A DNA stretch of 64,000 nt from Paenibacillus artemisiicola (GTDB lineage Bacteria; Bacillota; Bacilli; Paenibacillales; Paenibacillaceae). How positions within the stretch are numbered: position 1 is the stretch's first letter; the number at the start of each line of letters is the position of its first letter. Made by a program: the position numbers and the translations under genes. The DNA lies in contig NZ_JAGGDJ010000010.1 in assembly GCF_017652985.1 (NCBI RefSeq), positions 62,001-126,000 of the forward strand, given 5' to 3'. The notes under the pieces were generated by a model that saw only the letters and a list, made by a program, of their open reading frames with translations, did no database searches and was not told the origin of the DNA. Shown one piece after another: positions 8,680 to 19,698 of this stretch.

Positions 8680-8741
8680 GGAGGAAGCCATTATTAGCTA
8701 TTGCGTCAATTATATCGGGTGGCTCGGGGAGAGAAGAAGCT

Positions 8742-9245
8742 TTGCGGGTGCTAGGCATTGATCCGGGAATCGCCATCGTGGGCTTCGGATTCATCGACAA
8801 AATCGGGAGCAAGCTCGTTCCCGTGCAATACGGCTGCATCACGACGGAAGCGAAGACGCCGCAAGAAGAGCGCCTGAAACAGGTGTACGAGTCCGCTTGC
8901 GCGCTCATGGACCGCTACAAGCCGGACACCGTCGCGGTGGAGAAGCTGTTCTTCAACCGCAACGTCACGACGGCGTTTTCGGTCGGCCAGGCGAGGGGCG
9001 TCATTATTTTGGCGGCGGCGCAGCGCGGTCTTCCGGTGGCGGAATATACGCCGCTGCAGGTGAAGCAGGCCATAGTGGGCTACGGCAAAGCGGAGAAGCG
9101 GCAGGTGCAGGAGATGGTGCGGATGTTTCTGAAGCTGAGCGCCATTCCGAAGCCGGACGACGTCGCGGACGCGCTGGCGGTAGCCATTTGCCATGCCCAT
9201 TCGGCGGTTCTGGTCAACAAAATCAACGAGGTGAACCGCTCATGA
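8742..9245 (+). CDS. ruvC: Crossover junction endodeoxyribonuclease RuvC
   Basis: Resolves Holliday junctions together with RuvAB. The 167 residues show all four acidic catalytic residues in context: D7 (LGIDPG), E67 (VAVEKLFF), D140 and D143 (KPDDVADALA). The start is TTG 8742, with GGGGAGAG (8726-8733) 8 bases upstream. The stop overlaps the ruvA start (ATGA). Bacillus itself lacks ruvC and uses RecU, so its presence here is typical of Paenibacillus-like and clostridial lineages. Confidence 0.96.
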   Translation: MRVLGIDPGIAIVGFGFIDKIGSKLVPVQYGCITTEAKTPQEERLKQVYESACALMDRYKPDTVAVEKLFFNRNVTTAFSVGQARGVIILAAAQRGLPVAEYTPLQVKQAIVGYGKAEKRQVQEMVRMFLKLSAIPKPDDVADALAVAICHAHSAVLVNKINEVNRS

Positions 9246-9874
9246 TCGATTACGTCAAAGGGCGGGTCGTCCATCTGGACACGGAATTCGTGGTGGTGGA
9301 CGTGCGGGATATCGGCTATCAAATTTTCGCGCCGAATCCGTACGCGTTCGCGAAGAGCGACGAGCCCGTCACGATTTATACGCATCATCACGTCCGCGAG
9401 GACGCGACGCTGCTGTTCGGTTTCGCGACCCGCGACGAGCAAGCGATGTTCCGCAAGCTGCTGGACGTGTCCGGCATCGGTCCCCGCGTGGCGCTCGGCA
9501 TCCTGACGGGCGGGAAGCCGGAAACGATCGCGGCGGCGATCCAGCAGGAGAACCTGACGTTCTTGACGAAGCTGCCGGGCATCGGACGGAAGACCGCGCA
9601 GCGCATGGTGTTGGACTTGAAAGACAAGCTGGACGCGATTCCGGGCGGCTTTAGCTTCGCGGCGGCGGGCGTCGCGTTCGAAGACCCCGGGACCGGCGCG
9701 GCGGAGGCGCAGGGCGGTAAGAATTGGCGCGAGGCGCGCGAAGCGCTGATGACGCTGGGCTACACGGCGGCGGAGCTCGACCGCGCCTGGCAGGCGATGC
9801 AGTCGTCGGCCGCGCCGGACGAATCGGTCGACGCGCTGATGAAGCGGGCGCTGCAGCAATTGTTTAAAGGCTAG
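9242..9874 (+). CDS. ruvA: Holliday junction branch migration protein RuvA
   Basis: Tetrameric junction-binding subunit of the RuvAB motor. The 210 residues start [13 protein letters not shown] (OB fold) and contain paired helix-hairpin-helix motifs ([13 protein letters not shown] around 76-88; [16 protein letters not shown] around 111-126). The C-terminal domain III (about 160-210) contacts RuvB. ATG 9242 overlaps the ruvC stop, indicating coupled translation. The frame extends upstream inside ruvC but without a matching ribosome-binding site. Confidence 0.97.
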   Translation: MIDYVKGRVVHLDTEFVVVDVRDIGYQIFAPNPYAFAKSDEPVTIYTHHHVREDATLLFGFATRDEQAMFRKLLDVSGIGPRVALGILTGGKPETIAAAIQQENLTFLTKLPGIGRKTAQRMVLDLKDKLDAIPGGFSFAAAGVAFEDPGTGAAEAQGGKNWREAREALMTLGYTAAELDRAWQAMQSSAAPDESVDALMKRALQQLFKG

Positions 9875-9891
9875 GAGGAGGGGCGAGGCGA

Positions 9892-10947
9892 ATGGACGAG
9901 AGGATAATTTCCGCCAACCTCATGATGGACGACCAGGCGGTGGAGCTTAGTTTGCGTCCCCGCTACTTGTCCGAATATATCGGTCAGTCCCAAGTAAAGG
10001 AAAATTTGAAAGTATTCATCGAGGCGGCGAAGTTCCGCAAGGAGGCGCTCGACCACGTGCTGCTGTACGGCCCGCCGGGCCTCGGCAAAACGACGCTGTC
10101 GAACATCATCGCGAACGAGCTCGGCGTCAATCTGCGCACCACGAGCGGACCCGCGATCGAACGGCCGGGCGACCTGGCCGCCCTGCTGACGAACCTGCAG
10201 GAAGGCGACGTGCTGTTCATCGACGAGATTCACCGGCTCCACCGCTCGGTGGAAGAAGTGCTGTACCCGGCGATGGAGGACTTCGCCCTCGACATCATGA
10301 TCGGCAAGGGGCCGAGCGCCCGCTCCGTGCGGCTGGAGCTGCCGCCGTTCACGCTGATCGGCGCGACGACGCGCGCGGGCCTCTTGTCCGCGCCGCTGCG
10401 CGACCGCTTCGGCGTCGTCAGCCGGCTGGAGTTCTATACGACCGACGAGCTGGCGTACATCGTGTCGCGCGCGTCGGAAATTCTCGGCGTAAGCGTCATC
10501 GGCGAGGCGGCCCAGGAGATCGCGATGCGCGCCCGCGGAACGCCGCGGATCGCGAACCGGCTGCTGAAGCGGGTGCGCGATTTCGCCCAGGTTCGGGGCG
10601 ACGGCATCGTCACGCACGAGCTGGCGCGCACCGCGATGGGACTCATTCAAGTGGATCCGCTCGGGCTCGACAGCATCGACCACAAGATGCTGCGGGCGAT
10701 GATCTCGATCTATCGGGGCGGCCCCGTCGGGCTCGACACGATCGCGGCGACGATCGGCGAAGAGGGCCAGACGATCGAGGACGTCTACGAGCCGTATTTG
10801 ATGCAGATCGGCTTCCTGCAGCGGACGCCGCGCGGCCGGATGGCGACGCCGCTCGCGTACCGCCATTTGGGCTTGCCGGTCCCTGAGGAGGCCGCCGCGT
10901 CCGGCGACGCGGCGGAAGCGGAGGAAGAAGGAGGCGGCTTCGTCTAA
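9892..10947 (+). CDS. ruvB: Holliday junction DNA helicase RuvB
   Basis: AAA+ ATPase that drives branch migration. The 351 residues show [12 protein letters not shown] (21-32), Walker [10 protein letters not shown] (60-68), Walker B FIDEIHRL (109-116), the sensor-1 segment [17 protein letters not shown] with the arginine finger, and a C-terminal winged helix. The last 25 residues are acidic and low-complexity ([13 protein letters not shown]). An AGGAGG ribosome-binding site precedes ATG 9892. Confidence 0.98.
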   Translation: MDERIISANLMMDDQAVELSLRPRYLSEYIGQSQVKENLKVFIEAAKFRKEALDHVLLYGPPGLGKTTLSNIIANELGVNLRTTSGPAIERPGDLAALLTNLQEGDVLFIDEIHRLHRSVEEVLYPAMEDFALDIMIGKGPSARSVRLELPPFTLIGATTRAGLLSAPLRDRFGVVSRLEFYTTDELAYIVSRASEILGVSVIGEAAQEIAMRARGTPRIANRLLKRVRDFAQVRGDGIVTHELARTAMGLIQVDPLGLDSIDHKMLRAMISIYRGGPVGLDTIAATIGEEGQTIEDVYEPYLMQIGFLQRTPRGRMATPLAYRHLGLPVPEEAAASGDAAEAEEEGGGFV

Positions 10948-11393
10948 TGGGCTCTAGAAGGAAACAAGCTGAAGAGGAGAGGCGGGAGAAGCTGATCGTC
11001 CTCTACGACGGAACGTGCAATTTGTGCTTGGCCAGCGTCCGCCGTTTGAAGGAGCTTCAGTCGACCGCGATTTTGCGGTTCATTCCGGTCCAATCGCTCG
11101 AGGACACGTACGAAACGATTCCCGAGCTTTCAGCTGTAACCGAAGATCAGCTTCTGACGAAAATGCATGTCGTGGAAATGGACGGCACCGTGCATGCCGG
11201 GGCGGCCGGCGTCGTTCGCATCCTGCGGACGGTGCGCGGCTGGAGATGGCTCGCGCCGCTGTACCGGGTGCCGGGACTGCGCGGCGTGGCCGATTTGCTT
11301 TACCGGATCATCGCGGGCAGGCGCTACGAATGGTTCGGCAGGTCCGACGAGAGCTGCCATGAAGGCGTCTGCGCGCTGCCCAAGCGGGATTAA
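10947..11393 (+). CDS. DCC-family thiol-disulfide oxidoreductase-like protein (DUF393)
   Basis: 148 residues with the family signature DGTCNLC (about 21-27; the D-x-x-C-x-x-C motif) in a thioredoxin-like setting, and a hydrophobic segment around LAPLYRVPGLRGVADLLYRI. A further CHEGVC lies near the C-terminus. The family is predicted to be redox active but its substrates are not established. The ATG overlaps the last base of the ruvB stop (TAATG), so it is tightly coupled to ruvB; the spoIID start follows after 24 bases. There is no obvious link to junction processing. Confidence 0.82.
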   Translation: MGSRRKQAEEERREKLIVLYDGTCNLCLASVRRLKELQSTAILRFIPVQSLEDTYETIPELSAVTEDQLLTKMHVVEMDGTVHAGAAGVVRILRTVRGWRWLAPLYRVPGLRGVADLLYRIIAGRRYEWFGRSDESCHEGVCALPKRD

Positions 11394-11417
11394 GCCATTA
11401 GGAGGACAAGAAAGCCG

Positions 11418-13589
11418 ATGAGAGGCGAACACGTGCAACTCGACGGGAGGCGGAGAACGAAGCGGCGGCCGGCGGCGATGCCGCGGGCGAAGCGGACGCT
11501 GGCGGCCATCGCGGCCGGCGCGATCGCGCTGTCCGTATGGACCTCCCACCCGTCCCAAGGCGCCGCCGTACCGGCGCTGGATACGATCCGAGTCGGCATT
11601 TTTCTTAATACGAGCAAATACAGCCTCAGCACGGCCGCGGCGACGTTCGGCTCGGCCGGCGCGCTGGCGGTCGGCGTGCGGACCCCGTCCGACATCGTTC
11701 CGCTGTTTCAGACGGGCGCCGGCGAATCCGTCCGGATCACGCTGGACGATTACAAGCCGCTGCTGCTGGAAACGACGGATTTCATGAAGGCGCTGAACGT
11801 CATGAAACGGCTGAAGGCGCTCGGCGCGTCCGGCTTCATGACGGCGGCGGCCGGGTCCGGCGGCAAGCTGTACCGCATCCTGGAGGGCTCCTACGCGACG
11901 GCCGCGCTGGCCGGCGCCGCGGGCGACAAGTGGATGAAGGACGGGACGATCGCCGGTTACGCCGGCACGTCCAAGAAAGCCGGCTTGACGGGTCCGCTGC
12001 ATCTGGACACGGGCGCGAAGTACGCGTCCCAGAGCGAAGCGGCCGCCGCCGCGCAGAAGCTGAACGACGCCGGCGTAGACGCCTATGCGGCGCTGAAGCA
12101 GACGGGAACCGCCGCCGGCTTCTATACCGTATTGGTCGGCGCCGCGGCGGACCAGACCGCCTTGGCCGCGGTCAAAGCATTGGCGCAGCAAGCAGGCGGG
12201 GGAGGAACGCTGAGCCCGACGGACGCCAAGTCGTCGTACTTTCTCATCCGCGACGACTACACGACGGCGGATTCGGCCTCGAAGCCGGCCGTGCCGCTGA
12301 TCGCCGTGCCGGCTACCGGCGCCAAGCTGTGGCTGGACTCGGCGTCGGCGGGCGGCATAAAGCTGACGGAGCGGTATAACCGCAGCTATCGCGGGTCGTT
12401 CGAAGTCAGCGGCCAAAGCGGCAAGCTGGCCGTCATCAACGAGCTGCCGTTCGAGCAGTACATCTATTCCGTCGTCGGCGGCGAGATGCCGGCGTCCTGG
12501 CCGGCGGAAGCGCTCAAGGCCCAAGCGATCGCGGCGCGTACATACGCCCTGTACCAGGGCTTCGGCTTTCAAATCGCCCACGTCGTGGATACGACGCTCA
12601 GCCAGGCTTACGGCGGCATCGGCGCGGAGAAGCCGACGACGATCGCCGCGGTCGACGCGACGCAAGGCGAAGTGGCGACGTACGAGGGCAACGTGATCAA
12701 TACCGTATTCTCGTCCAGCGCGGGCGGCTTCACGGCGGACGCGCAGGAGATCTGGGGCAGCAGCGTCGATTATTTGAAGAGCGTCGAAAGCCCGGACGCC
12801 TCCTCGGAGAAAGGCTTGTACAAATGGTACCGCGTCGTGTTGCCGAACAGCCTCGTCGGGTATATCCGCGAGGATCTGCTCGAGGACACGGGCCAGGAAT
12901 CCGCGGGCGGACAAGCCGTGCTGCGCGTGAAGACCGACGGGACGAAGGTCCGTCCGATTCCGCTCGTGCAGGACAACGTGGCGGTCGTGGACACGGTGAA
13001 CCGCGGCACGCTCGTCGTGCAGCTGGAGAAGGTGACCCAATCCAACGAAATGTCGTGGGTGCGCGGCACGTATTCCGCGGCCGAGCTGCTCAAGCTGACG
13101 CAAGGCAAGCTGAGCAAGCCGATCAGCGGCCCGATCCGGACGCTGGAAATCGGCAAGGAGGGCCCGTCCGGACGCCCGACCGAAATCTTGGCCAACGGAC
13201 AAGCCGTCTCCGTCAAGACGCCGGACGCGTTCCGTTCCGCCTTCGGAAGCTTGCCGAGCACCCTGTTCACGATCGACGAAACCGCGCGGATGACGATCGC
13301 CGGCGCCGGCGGAGCCACGCGCGAACGCCCCGCGGACAGCGGTGCGCTCTATACGGTCGGCGCCGACGGTCAGACGCAGGAGCTCAAAGCCGCCAACTTC
13401 TTCATCCTGAACGGCGACGGCACGGTCCGGGCCGCGACGAAGGACCCTTCGTTCCGGTTCGTCGGTTCCGGCAACGGCCACGGCGTCGGGCTTTCGCAGT
13501 ACGGCGCGCGCGGATTGGCAGAACTTGGGTATGACTACAAATATATTATGCAATACTACTATAAAGACTCGAAGATCGTGAAGGAATGA
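11418..13589 (+). CDS. spoIID: SpoIID/LytB-family protein with extended N-terminal region
   Basis: SpoIID is the sporulation lytic transglycosylase that degrades peptidoglycan during engulfment. The 723 residues begin with a basic stretch and a signal/anchor (about 27-50, [16 protein letters not shown]). A SPOR-like segment with GFYTVLVG follows (around 235), then the SpoIID core with [25 protein letters not shown] (split here as [11 protein letters not shown] at about 354-364 and [13 protein letters not shown] at 366-378), and the C-terminal [19 protein letters not shown]. At 723 residues it is about twice Bacillus SpoIID (about 340). The insert between core parts resembles a GW/SH3-like stretch ([11 protein letters not shown]). 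AGGAGG (11400-11405) precedes ATG 11418. LytB paralogues share the core, so the sporulation role is inferred from context. Confidence 0.85.
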   Translation: MRGEHVQLDGRRRTKRRPAAMPRAKRTLAAIAAGAIALSVWTSHPSQGAAVPALDTIRVGIFLNTSKYSLSTAAATFGSAGALAVGVRTPSDIVPLFQTGAGESVRITLDDYKPLLLETTDFMKALNVMKRLKALGASGFMTAAAGSGGKLYRILEGSYATAALAGAAGDKWMKDGTIAGYAGTSKKAGLTGPLHLDTGAKYASQSEAAAAAQKLNDAGVDAYAALKQTGTAAGFYTVLVGAAADQTALAAVKALAQQAGGGGTLSPTDAKSSYFLIRDDYTTADSASKPAVPLIAVPATGAKLWLDSASAGGIKLTERYNRSYRGSFEVSGQSGKLAVINELPFEQYIYSVVGGEMPASWPAEALKAQAIAARTYALYQGFGFQIAHVVDTTLSQAYGGIGAEKPTTIAAVDATQGEVATYEGNVINTVFSSSAGGFTADAQEIWGSSVDYLKSVESPDASSEKGLYKWYRVVLPNSLVGYIREDLLEDTGQESAGGQAVLRVKTDGTKVRPIPLVQDNVAVVDTVNRGTLVVQLEKVTQSNEMSWVRGTYSAAELLKLTQGKLSKPISGPIRTLEIGKEGPSGRPTEILANGQAVSVKTPDAFRSAFGSLPSTLFTIDETARMTIAGAGGATRERPADSGALYTVGADGQTQELKAANFFILNGDGTVRAATKDPSFRFVGSGNGHGVGLSQYGARGLAELGYDYKYIMQYYYKDSKIVKE

Positions 13590-13599
13590 CAAGAACCCC

Positions 13600-15806
<2,207 letters not shown>

Positions 15807-15824
15807 CGAAAGGGGTGAAATGAA

Positions 15825-16172
15825 ATGTCAGGAGCTGCATCCTTAATTCCGTTCATTCTGATGTTCGCGGTGTTCTACTTCCTGCTGATTCGTCCGCAGC
15901 AGCGCAAGTCGAAGCAGCGGAACCTCATGCTCGGCGGAATCAAAAAAGGCGATAAAATCGTCACGATCGGCGGCATGCACGGCACGATCCTGGAGCTGAC
16001 CGACGATACGGTCGTGCTTCGCGTGAACGATGCCACGAAGATTACCTTCGATCGCAGCGCGATCAACACGGTCGTCTCCTCGAGCGCGGCCATGACCGCG
16101 GCGCCGGCGACGGCACCGGCGACGGCACCGGCCATGGTGAAGGAAGAGAAGCCGGAAGATATCAAAGGCTAA
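15825..16172 (+). CDS. yajC: Preprotein translocase subunit YajC
   Basis: 115-residue accessory membrane protein of the SecDF complex. It has one N-terminal transmembrane helix (about 5-23, LIPFILMFAVFYFLLI), the family motif RPQQRKSKQ directly after it, and a KKGDKIVTIGGMHGTI beta region. The tail is an Ala/Thr/Pro-rich repeat (APATAPATAPA). An AAAGGGGTG ribosome-binding site precedes ATG 15825. The order tgt-yajC is widely conserved. Confidence 0.96.
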   Translation: MSGAASLIPFILMFAVFYFLLIRPQQRKSKQRNLMLGGIKKGDKIVTIGGMHGTILELTDDTVVLRVNDATKITFDRSAINTVVSSSAAMTAAPATAPATAPAMVKEEKPEDIKG

Positions 16173-16184
16173 TACGAAGGAACG

Positions 16185-16216
16185 AAGCGGCGCCCGCGAG
16201 CGCCGCTTTTATTATT
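16185..16216 (+). terminator. Rho-independent terminator after yajC
   Basis: Perfect 9-bp stem AAGCGGCGC (16185-16193) and GCGCCGCTT (16200-16208), followed by TTATTATT. It ends the ruv-spoIID-queA-tgt-yajC series. Confidence 0.85.
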
Positions 16217-16305
16217 GCCCGCCGATCCCGGCCGGAGGCTCATAGTTTCCAGCAAGCGGGCAAATACTATAGCGACGATAACGGGATCGAGGTGTGAAGC
16301 AAACC

Positions 16306-17169
16306 ATGTACCTATGGGTGGAAATCATCCTGCGCACGCTGTCCGCGGTCGTCTTCCTGCTGCTGCTGACGAAGGTGCTCGGCAAGCGGCAGGTGACGGA
16401 GCTGTCCGTCTTCGAATACATTACCGGCATTACGATCGGTAACCTCGCGGGCTACGTGTCTTTGGAAGCGGAAAATACGTGGTATCTGGGCATGATTTCG
16501 CTGGCGGTGTGGGCAGCCGTGTCGCTCGCCATCGAATTGTTGCAAATGAAGAGCAAAAAGGCGCGCGATTGGATCGACGGCCAGCCGACGGTGCTGATCC
16601 AGAACGGCAAAATCCTGGAGGGCAACCTGAAAAAAGAACGCGTAACGACGGACGAGCTAATGGAAAGCCTGCGGCGGAAGGACGTGTTCAAGCCGGCCGA
16701 CGTCGAGTTCGCCGTCATGGAAGTGAGCGGCGCCATTAACGTCATGCTGAAGGCGGAGAATCAGCCGGTTACGCCGAAGACGCTCGGCCTTCGGGTGCAG
16801 CCGGAGCATGAGCCGCAGGTCGTCGTCATGGACGGCAAGATCCTGCCGGATCCGCTTCGGTCTTCCGGCTATAACGAGGTTTGGCTGAAAAAGGAATTAA
16901 AGAAGTCGGACGTCAAGATCGAGGACGTCTTCCTGGCGCAAATCGACGACAACGGCTCGCTGTACTTCGATCTCTTCGACGACAAGGCGAAGCTGCCGAA
17001 GAACCCGAACGGCCAAGCCGGACTGCTCGCGGCGCTCAAGAAATGCGAAGCCGACATGGAGATGTACGGCTTGCTGTCGGGGGACGACAAGGAGAAAGTG
17101 CAGTACGCGGCTTGCGCGAAGCAGCTGCAGAAGCTTATCGACGACGTGCGGCCGCTGATTTATCAATGA
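16306..17169 (+). CDS. DUF421 (YetF/YrbG-type) membrane protein
   Basis: 287 residues with three N-terminal transmembrane helices (to about residue 80) and a cytosolic DUF421/YetF domain. The signature LLTKVLGKRQVTELSVFEYI is followed by DWIDGQPTVLIQNGKI. Function is unproven; members are common in spore formers and some affect spore germination or the envelope. The start is uncertain: ATG 16306 lies 11 bases from GAGGTG (16289-16294), while an in-frame GTG at 16294 overlaps that site. A second DUF421 gene lies at 18857. The C-terminal domain here is longer (ending KKCEADMEMYGLL) than in that paralogue. Confidence 0.85.
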   Translation: MYLWVEIILRTLSAVVFLLLLTKVLGKRQVTELSVFEYITGITIGNLAGYVSLEAENTWYLGMISLAVWAAVSLAIELLQMKSKKARDWIDGQPTVLIQNGKILEGNLKKERVTTDELMESLRRKDVFKPADVEFAVMEVSGAINVMLKAENQPVTPKTLGLRVQPEHEPQVVVMDGKILPDPLRSSGYNEVWLKKELKKSDVKIEDVFLAQIDDNGSLYFDLFDDKAKLPKNPNGQAGLLAALKKCEADMEMYGLLSGDDKEKVQYAACAKQLQKLIDDVRPLIYQ

Positions 17170-17175
17170 CCGCGA

Positions 17176-17230
17176 ACGACAAAAGACCGCTGCCAGAGGC
17201 CGAAGCCCCGCCGCAGCGGTCTTTTGTCGT
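17176..17230. terminator. Bidirectional terminator with 18-bp perfect inverted repeat
   Basis: ACGACAAAAGACCGCTGC (17176-17193) and its exact reverse complement (17213-17230), with a 19-base loop. It contains A-rich and T-rich outer arms and lies between the convergent DUF421 (+) and PAP2 (-) genes. Confidence 0.85.
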
Positions 17231-17273
17231 AAAGGGAAATGCGTTGAAACGGTCGGGATCATGCATCTGCCGC

Positions 17274-18134
17274 TTACTTGGCGTCCTCCCGCAGGTAGCT
17301 GACCGGCGAAGGCGGAACGACCGTCCCCCGGCGTCCGCGCAGCGACCATGTCGCCTTGCTGAGCCGGATGCCCATGAACGAAGCGAAGGTCGCGAGCGCG
17401 AGGCCCCCGCACATGTCGATGAGCCAATGGATGCCGAGGTAGAAGATCGCGAAGATGATGACCGCGGCGCTAATGCCGCAAAACCATGCCCAGCGCTTAA
17501 TCCCGGACTTCGCGGCCAAAATCGCCAACGTCACGGATATCGACGTGTGCAGGCTAGGGAAGCAGTTGTTCAAGCCCGACAAGGCGCGATATTGGTGCTC
17601 GAAGTTCGGGAACACCTGCAGCATCAGGAAGCTGACGTTCGGATCGTGGTACCAAACTTCGCTGACCGGGAAGAACAGGTAGAACGGAATCGCGACCGCG
17701 TAGTTGATCATGATCGCGTAGCAGGTTGCGTAGAACATCCTTTTATTCGGGCTTCGCAAGGTATAGATGCCGACGGATGCGATCAGCAGCGCCTGAAAGA
17801 CGACGACGTACATGAACGCAAGGAACGGCGTCAGCCAGTCGTGCTGGAACGTATGCTGGAAGTTCGCGACGAAGCTGCCTTCGATCGATTGAAAAAAGCC
17901 AGCGAAATCATGCGTGTTCGACATGCCCTTTTCGATGCGAAGTTCGAACTTATTGCAGAACAGGATCAGAATCAAAAGCACGAAATGCGCGTTATATTTA
18001 CGGTTGAACAGGTTCTCTTTCAGGAACAATCCGGCGACTTTAAACGGATTGGCCGCGGCCCCGTACCAGATAAGAACGACGACGGTCAGCGCCGTGTAAA
18101 TGGCGACAGTCGTCATATTATTGAACAAAGTCAT
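17274..18134 (-). CDS. PAP2-superfamily membrane phosphatase/transferase
   Basis: 286 residues with about six hydrophobic segments. PAP2 motifs are visible in the C-terminal half: NNCFPSLHTSISVTLAI (the SxxxH-type catalytic region) and FYLGIHWLIDMCGG (the HxxxD region). The spacing resembles inositol-phosphoceramide-synthase-like or AUR1-like PAP2 proteins rather than short undecaprenyl-pyrophosphatases. Start ATG at 18134 (minus) follows TTAGGGGGAT; the frame extends 35 codons upstream without a better site. It stands alone on the minus strand between the DUF421 gene and the small membrane protein. The substrate (a lipid phosphate) is inferred. Confidence 0.8.
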   Translation of the reverse strand: MTLFNNMTTVAIYTALTVVVLIWYGAAANPFKVAGLFLKENLFNRKYNAHFVLLILILFCNKFELRIEKGMSNTHDFAGFFQSIEGSFVANFQHTFQHDWLTPFLAFMYVVVFQALLIASVGIYTLRSPNKRMFYATCYAIMINYAVAIPFYLFFPVSEVWYHDPNVSFLMLQVFPNFEHQYRALSGLNNCFPSLHTSISVTLAILAAKSGIKRWAWFCGISAAVIIFAIFYLGIHWLIDMCGGLALATFASFMGIRLSKATWSLRGRRGTVVPPSPVSYLREDAK

Positions 18135-18180
18135 GATTCTAATAATCCCCCTAAGACGTTGCGTCGTTACGATCCGATTT

Positions 18181-18211
18181 AGTATAACACATTCCGCGGG
18201 GATGATTACAA
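18181..18211 (-). promoter_or_regulatory. Candidate promoter for the PAP2 gene
   Basis: On the minus strand TATACT (complement of 18181-18186) has TTGTAA (complement of 18206-18211) 19 bases upstream. The spacer is long, so this is tentative. Confidence 0.45.
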
Positions 18212-18255
18212 TCGCGAAATGCGCGGGCTCGGGCCGCAACCGGGGCGCGCGGCGG

Positions 18256-18657
18256 TCAGGAACGCTTCGTGTTGACGCCGATCATGCCGCCGAAAGAGCC
18301 GCACAGGAGCGTTTCGAGCATCATCGTCAACGTTTTGCCGCTGAAGCCGGTATTGCTGGCCAGAAAGCCGATCAGCAAAATAAGGATGCCGTAGACCAAG
18401 CCCAGCACGCCGCCGTAATACCAACCCCGCTGCCTGGAACGCCGGCCCGAGACGAATCCGCCGGCCAAGGCGGAGCAGCCGTGCACGAACAGGCTATACG
18501 TCGGCAGCTCGCTCTCCTGCATGCTGCCCCAACGCAGCATCATCGAGAGCAGCAATGCCCCGGCGGCCAGCCATATGGCCGCATACAGGATGCCGGAAAG
18601 CAGCGGCGAGGACATGTGCACTTTCGGAACGTTTTTCATCGCGGTTATCGGTTTCAT
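18256..18657 (-). CDS. Small four-helix membrane protein, TIGR04086/YrzE-type
   Basis: 133 residues with four predicted transmembrane helices (SGILYAAIWLAAGALLLSM, LFVHGCSALAGGFVSG, GWYYGGVLGLVYGILILL, and the C-terminal LLCGSFGGMIGVN). The glycine-rich SGRRSRQRGWYYGGVLGLVYG resembles the TIGR04086 family found near yajC and spoVB in Bacillales. Function is unknown. The start at 18657 (minus) is preceded by GGAGGGAGAT; the frame extends further upstream without such a site. Confidence 0.78.
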   Translation of the reverse strand: MKPITAMKNVPKVHMSSPLLSGILYAAIWLAAGALLLSMMLRWGSMQESELPTYSLFVHGCSALAGGFVSGRRSRQRGWYYGGVLGLVYGILILLIGFLASNTGFSGKTLTMMLETLLCGSFGGMIGVNTKRS

Positions 18658-18856
18658 CCGAGATCTCCCTCCATCTTCGCTTCTTGTCCAATTACTACAA
18701 CATATGGCCAAGCCGGGTGGAATAGTACAGGTGAAAACGCCGTTTCGGGGCAGGCCGCGGCGCGAACGGATTCCATAATTTCGAATCGGCCCCTTCGTAT
18801 GTCGGGATGACCATCCGGTGACAATAGTTGTACCTTACGCTGGGAGGGCGGTCCTT

Positions 18857-19591
18857 ATGGAATACTGGAGTCTGTTGTTCCGTACGCTTCTCATTTATTT
18901 GGTCGTGTTCGTCATCATGCGGCTGATGGGAAAGCGGGAAATCGGCAAGCTGTCGGTGTTCGATCTGGTCATCTCCGTCATGATCGCGGAAATCGCCGTT
19001 TTCGTGATCGAGGATACGAAGCGTCCCATCATGGACGGGATATTTCCCATGGCCATCCTGCTCGTGGTCCAAATCGGAATAGCGCTGGTCTCTCTTAAGT
19101 TCCGCCGCATGCGAACCTTGATCGACGGCGAACCGACGATCATCGTCGAGCGGGGCAAGCTGAATCGCGAGGCGATGCGCAAACAGCGTTACAATTTGGA
19201 CGACCTGCTGCTGCAGTTCCGCGAGAATAAGACGAACATCGCCGACGTCGAATTCGCGATTCTCGAATCCACAGGCAAGCTGTCCATCATTCAGAAGGAC
19301 AAAGCGACCGACCCGTCATCGGCCGGGGAGGAAGAGACGGGGAACCGGGAAGAGCCGCTGCCCAAGACGTTTCCGCGCAACTATCGGTTCGAGAATTTGC
19401 CCGTGCCGTTGATCATGGACGGCGAAATTCAGAAGCGTAACCTGGAAATGCTCGAGAAAGACCGCTTCTGGCTCAACAATCAGCTCCGGCAGCGCGGCAT
19501 CGTCGACGCGAAGCAAGTGTTCCTGTGCACGATCGACCACCGGGGGAAACTGTTCGTCGATTTGAAGCACAGGGGCAAACCGACCCCATAG
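18857..19591 (+). CDS. DUF421 (YrbG-type) membrane protein, second copy
   Basis: 244 residues with three N-terminal transmembrane helices and a DUF421 domain. Signatures are VIMRLMGKREIGKLSVFDLV, then RTLIDGEPTIIVERGKL and DVEFAILESTGKLSI. It is paralogous to the gene at 16306 but clearly diverged. I chose ATG 18857 because GGGAGGG (18842-18848) sits 8 bases upstream. The order with the YrzE-like gene and spoVB matches yrzE-yrbG-spoVB in Bacillus, so this copy is the likelier positional orthologue of YrbG. Confidence 0.88.
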   Translation: MEYWSLLFRTLLIYLVVFVIMRLMGKREIGKLSVFDLVISVMIAEIAVFVIEDTKRPIMDGIFPMAILLVVQIGIALVSLKFRRMRTLIDGEPTIIVERGKLNREAMRKQRYNLDDLLLQFRENKTNIADVEFAILESTGKLSIIQKDKATDPSSAGEEETGNREEPLPKTFPRNYRFENLPVPLIMDGEIQKRNLEMLEKDRFWLNNQLRQRGIVDAKQVFLCTIDHRGKLFVDLKHRGKPTP

Positions 19592-19666
19592 ACGAATCGC
19601 AGCAAAGCCGCAACGCAGCCGAACCCGGCAGCGAGAACCGCATGTCCGTCCCGATTCCGATACAAG

Positions 19667-19698
19667 CGAAAGCACCGGCAAGCGAGCCGGTGCTTTCG
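19667..19698 (-). terminator. Hairpin directly after the spoVB stop
   Basis: 13-bp perfect inverted repeat CGAAAGCACCGGC/GCCGGTGCTTTCG with a 6-base loop, immediately downstream of the spoVB stop on the minus strand. The U tract is poor, so termination is inferred. Confidence 0.6.

Noticed and set aside
8651..8741. LexA/SOS box before ruvCAB
   Set aside because: No CGAAC-N4-GTTCG-type palindrome found in the leader by reading; SOS control is not supported.
16881..18182. 433-residue plus-strand frame spanning the DUF421 gene end and the PAP2 gene
   Set aside because: It crosses an 18-bp terminator hairpin and runs antisense to PAP2; no motifs or start site.
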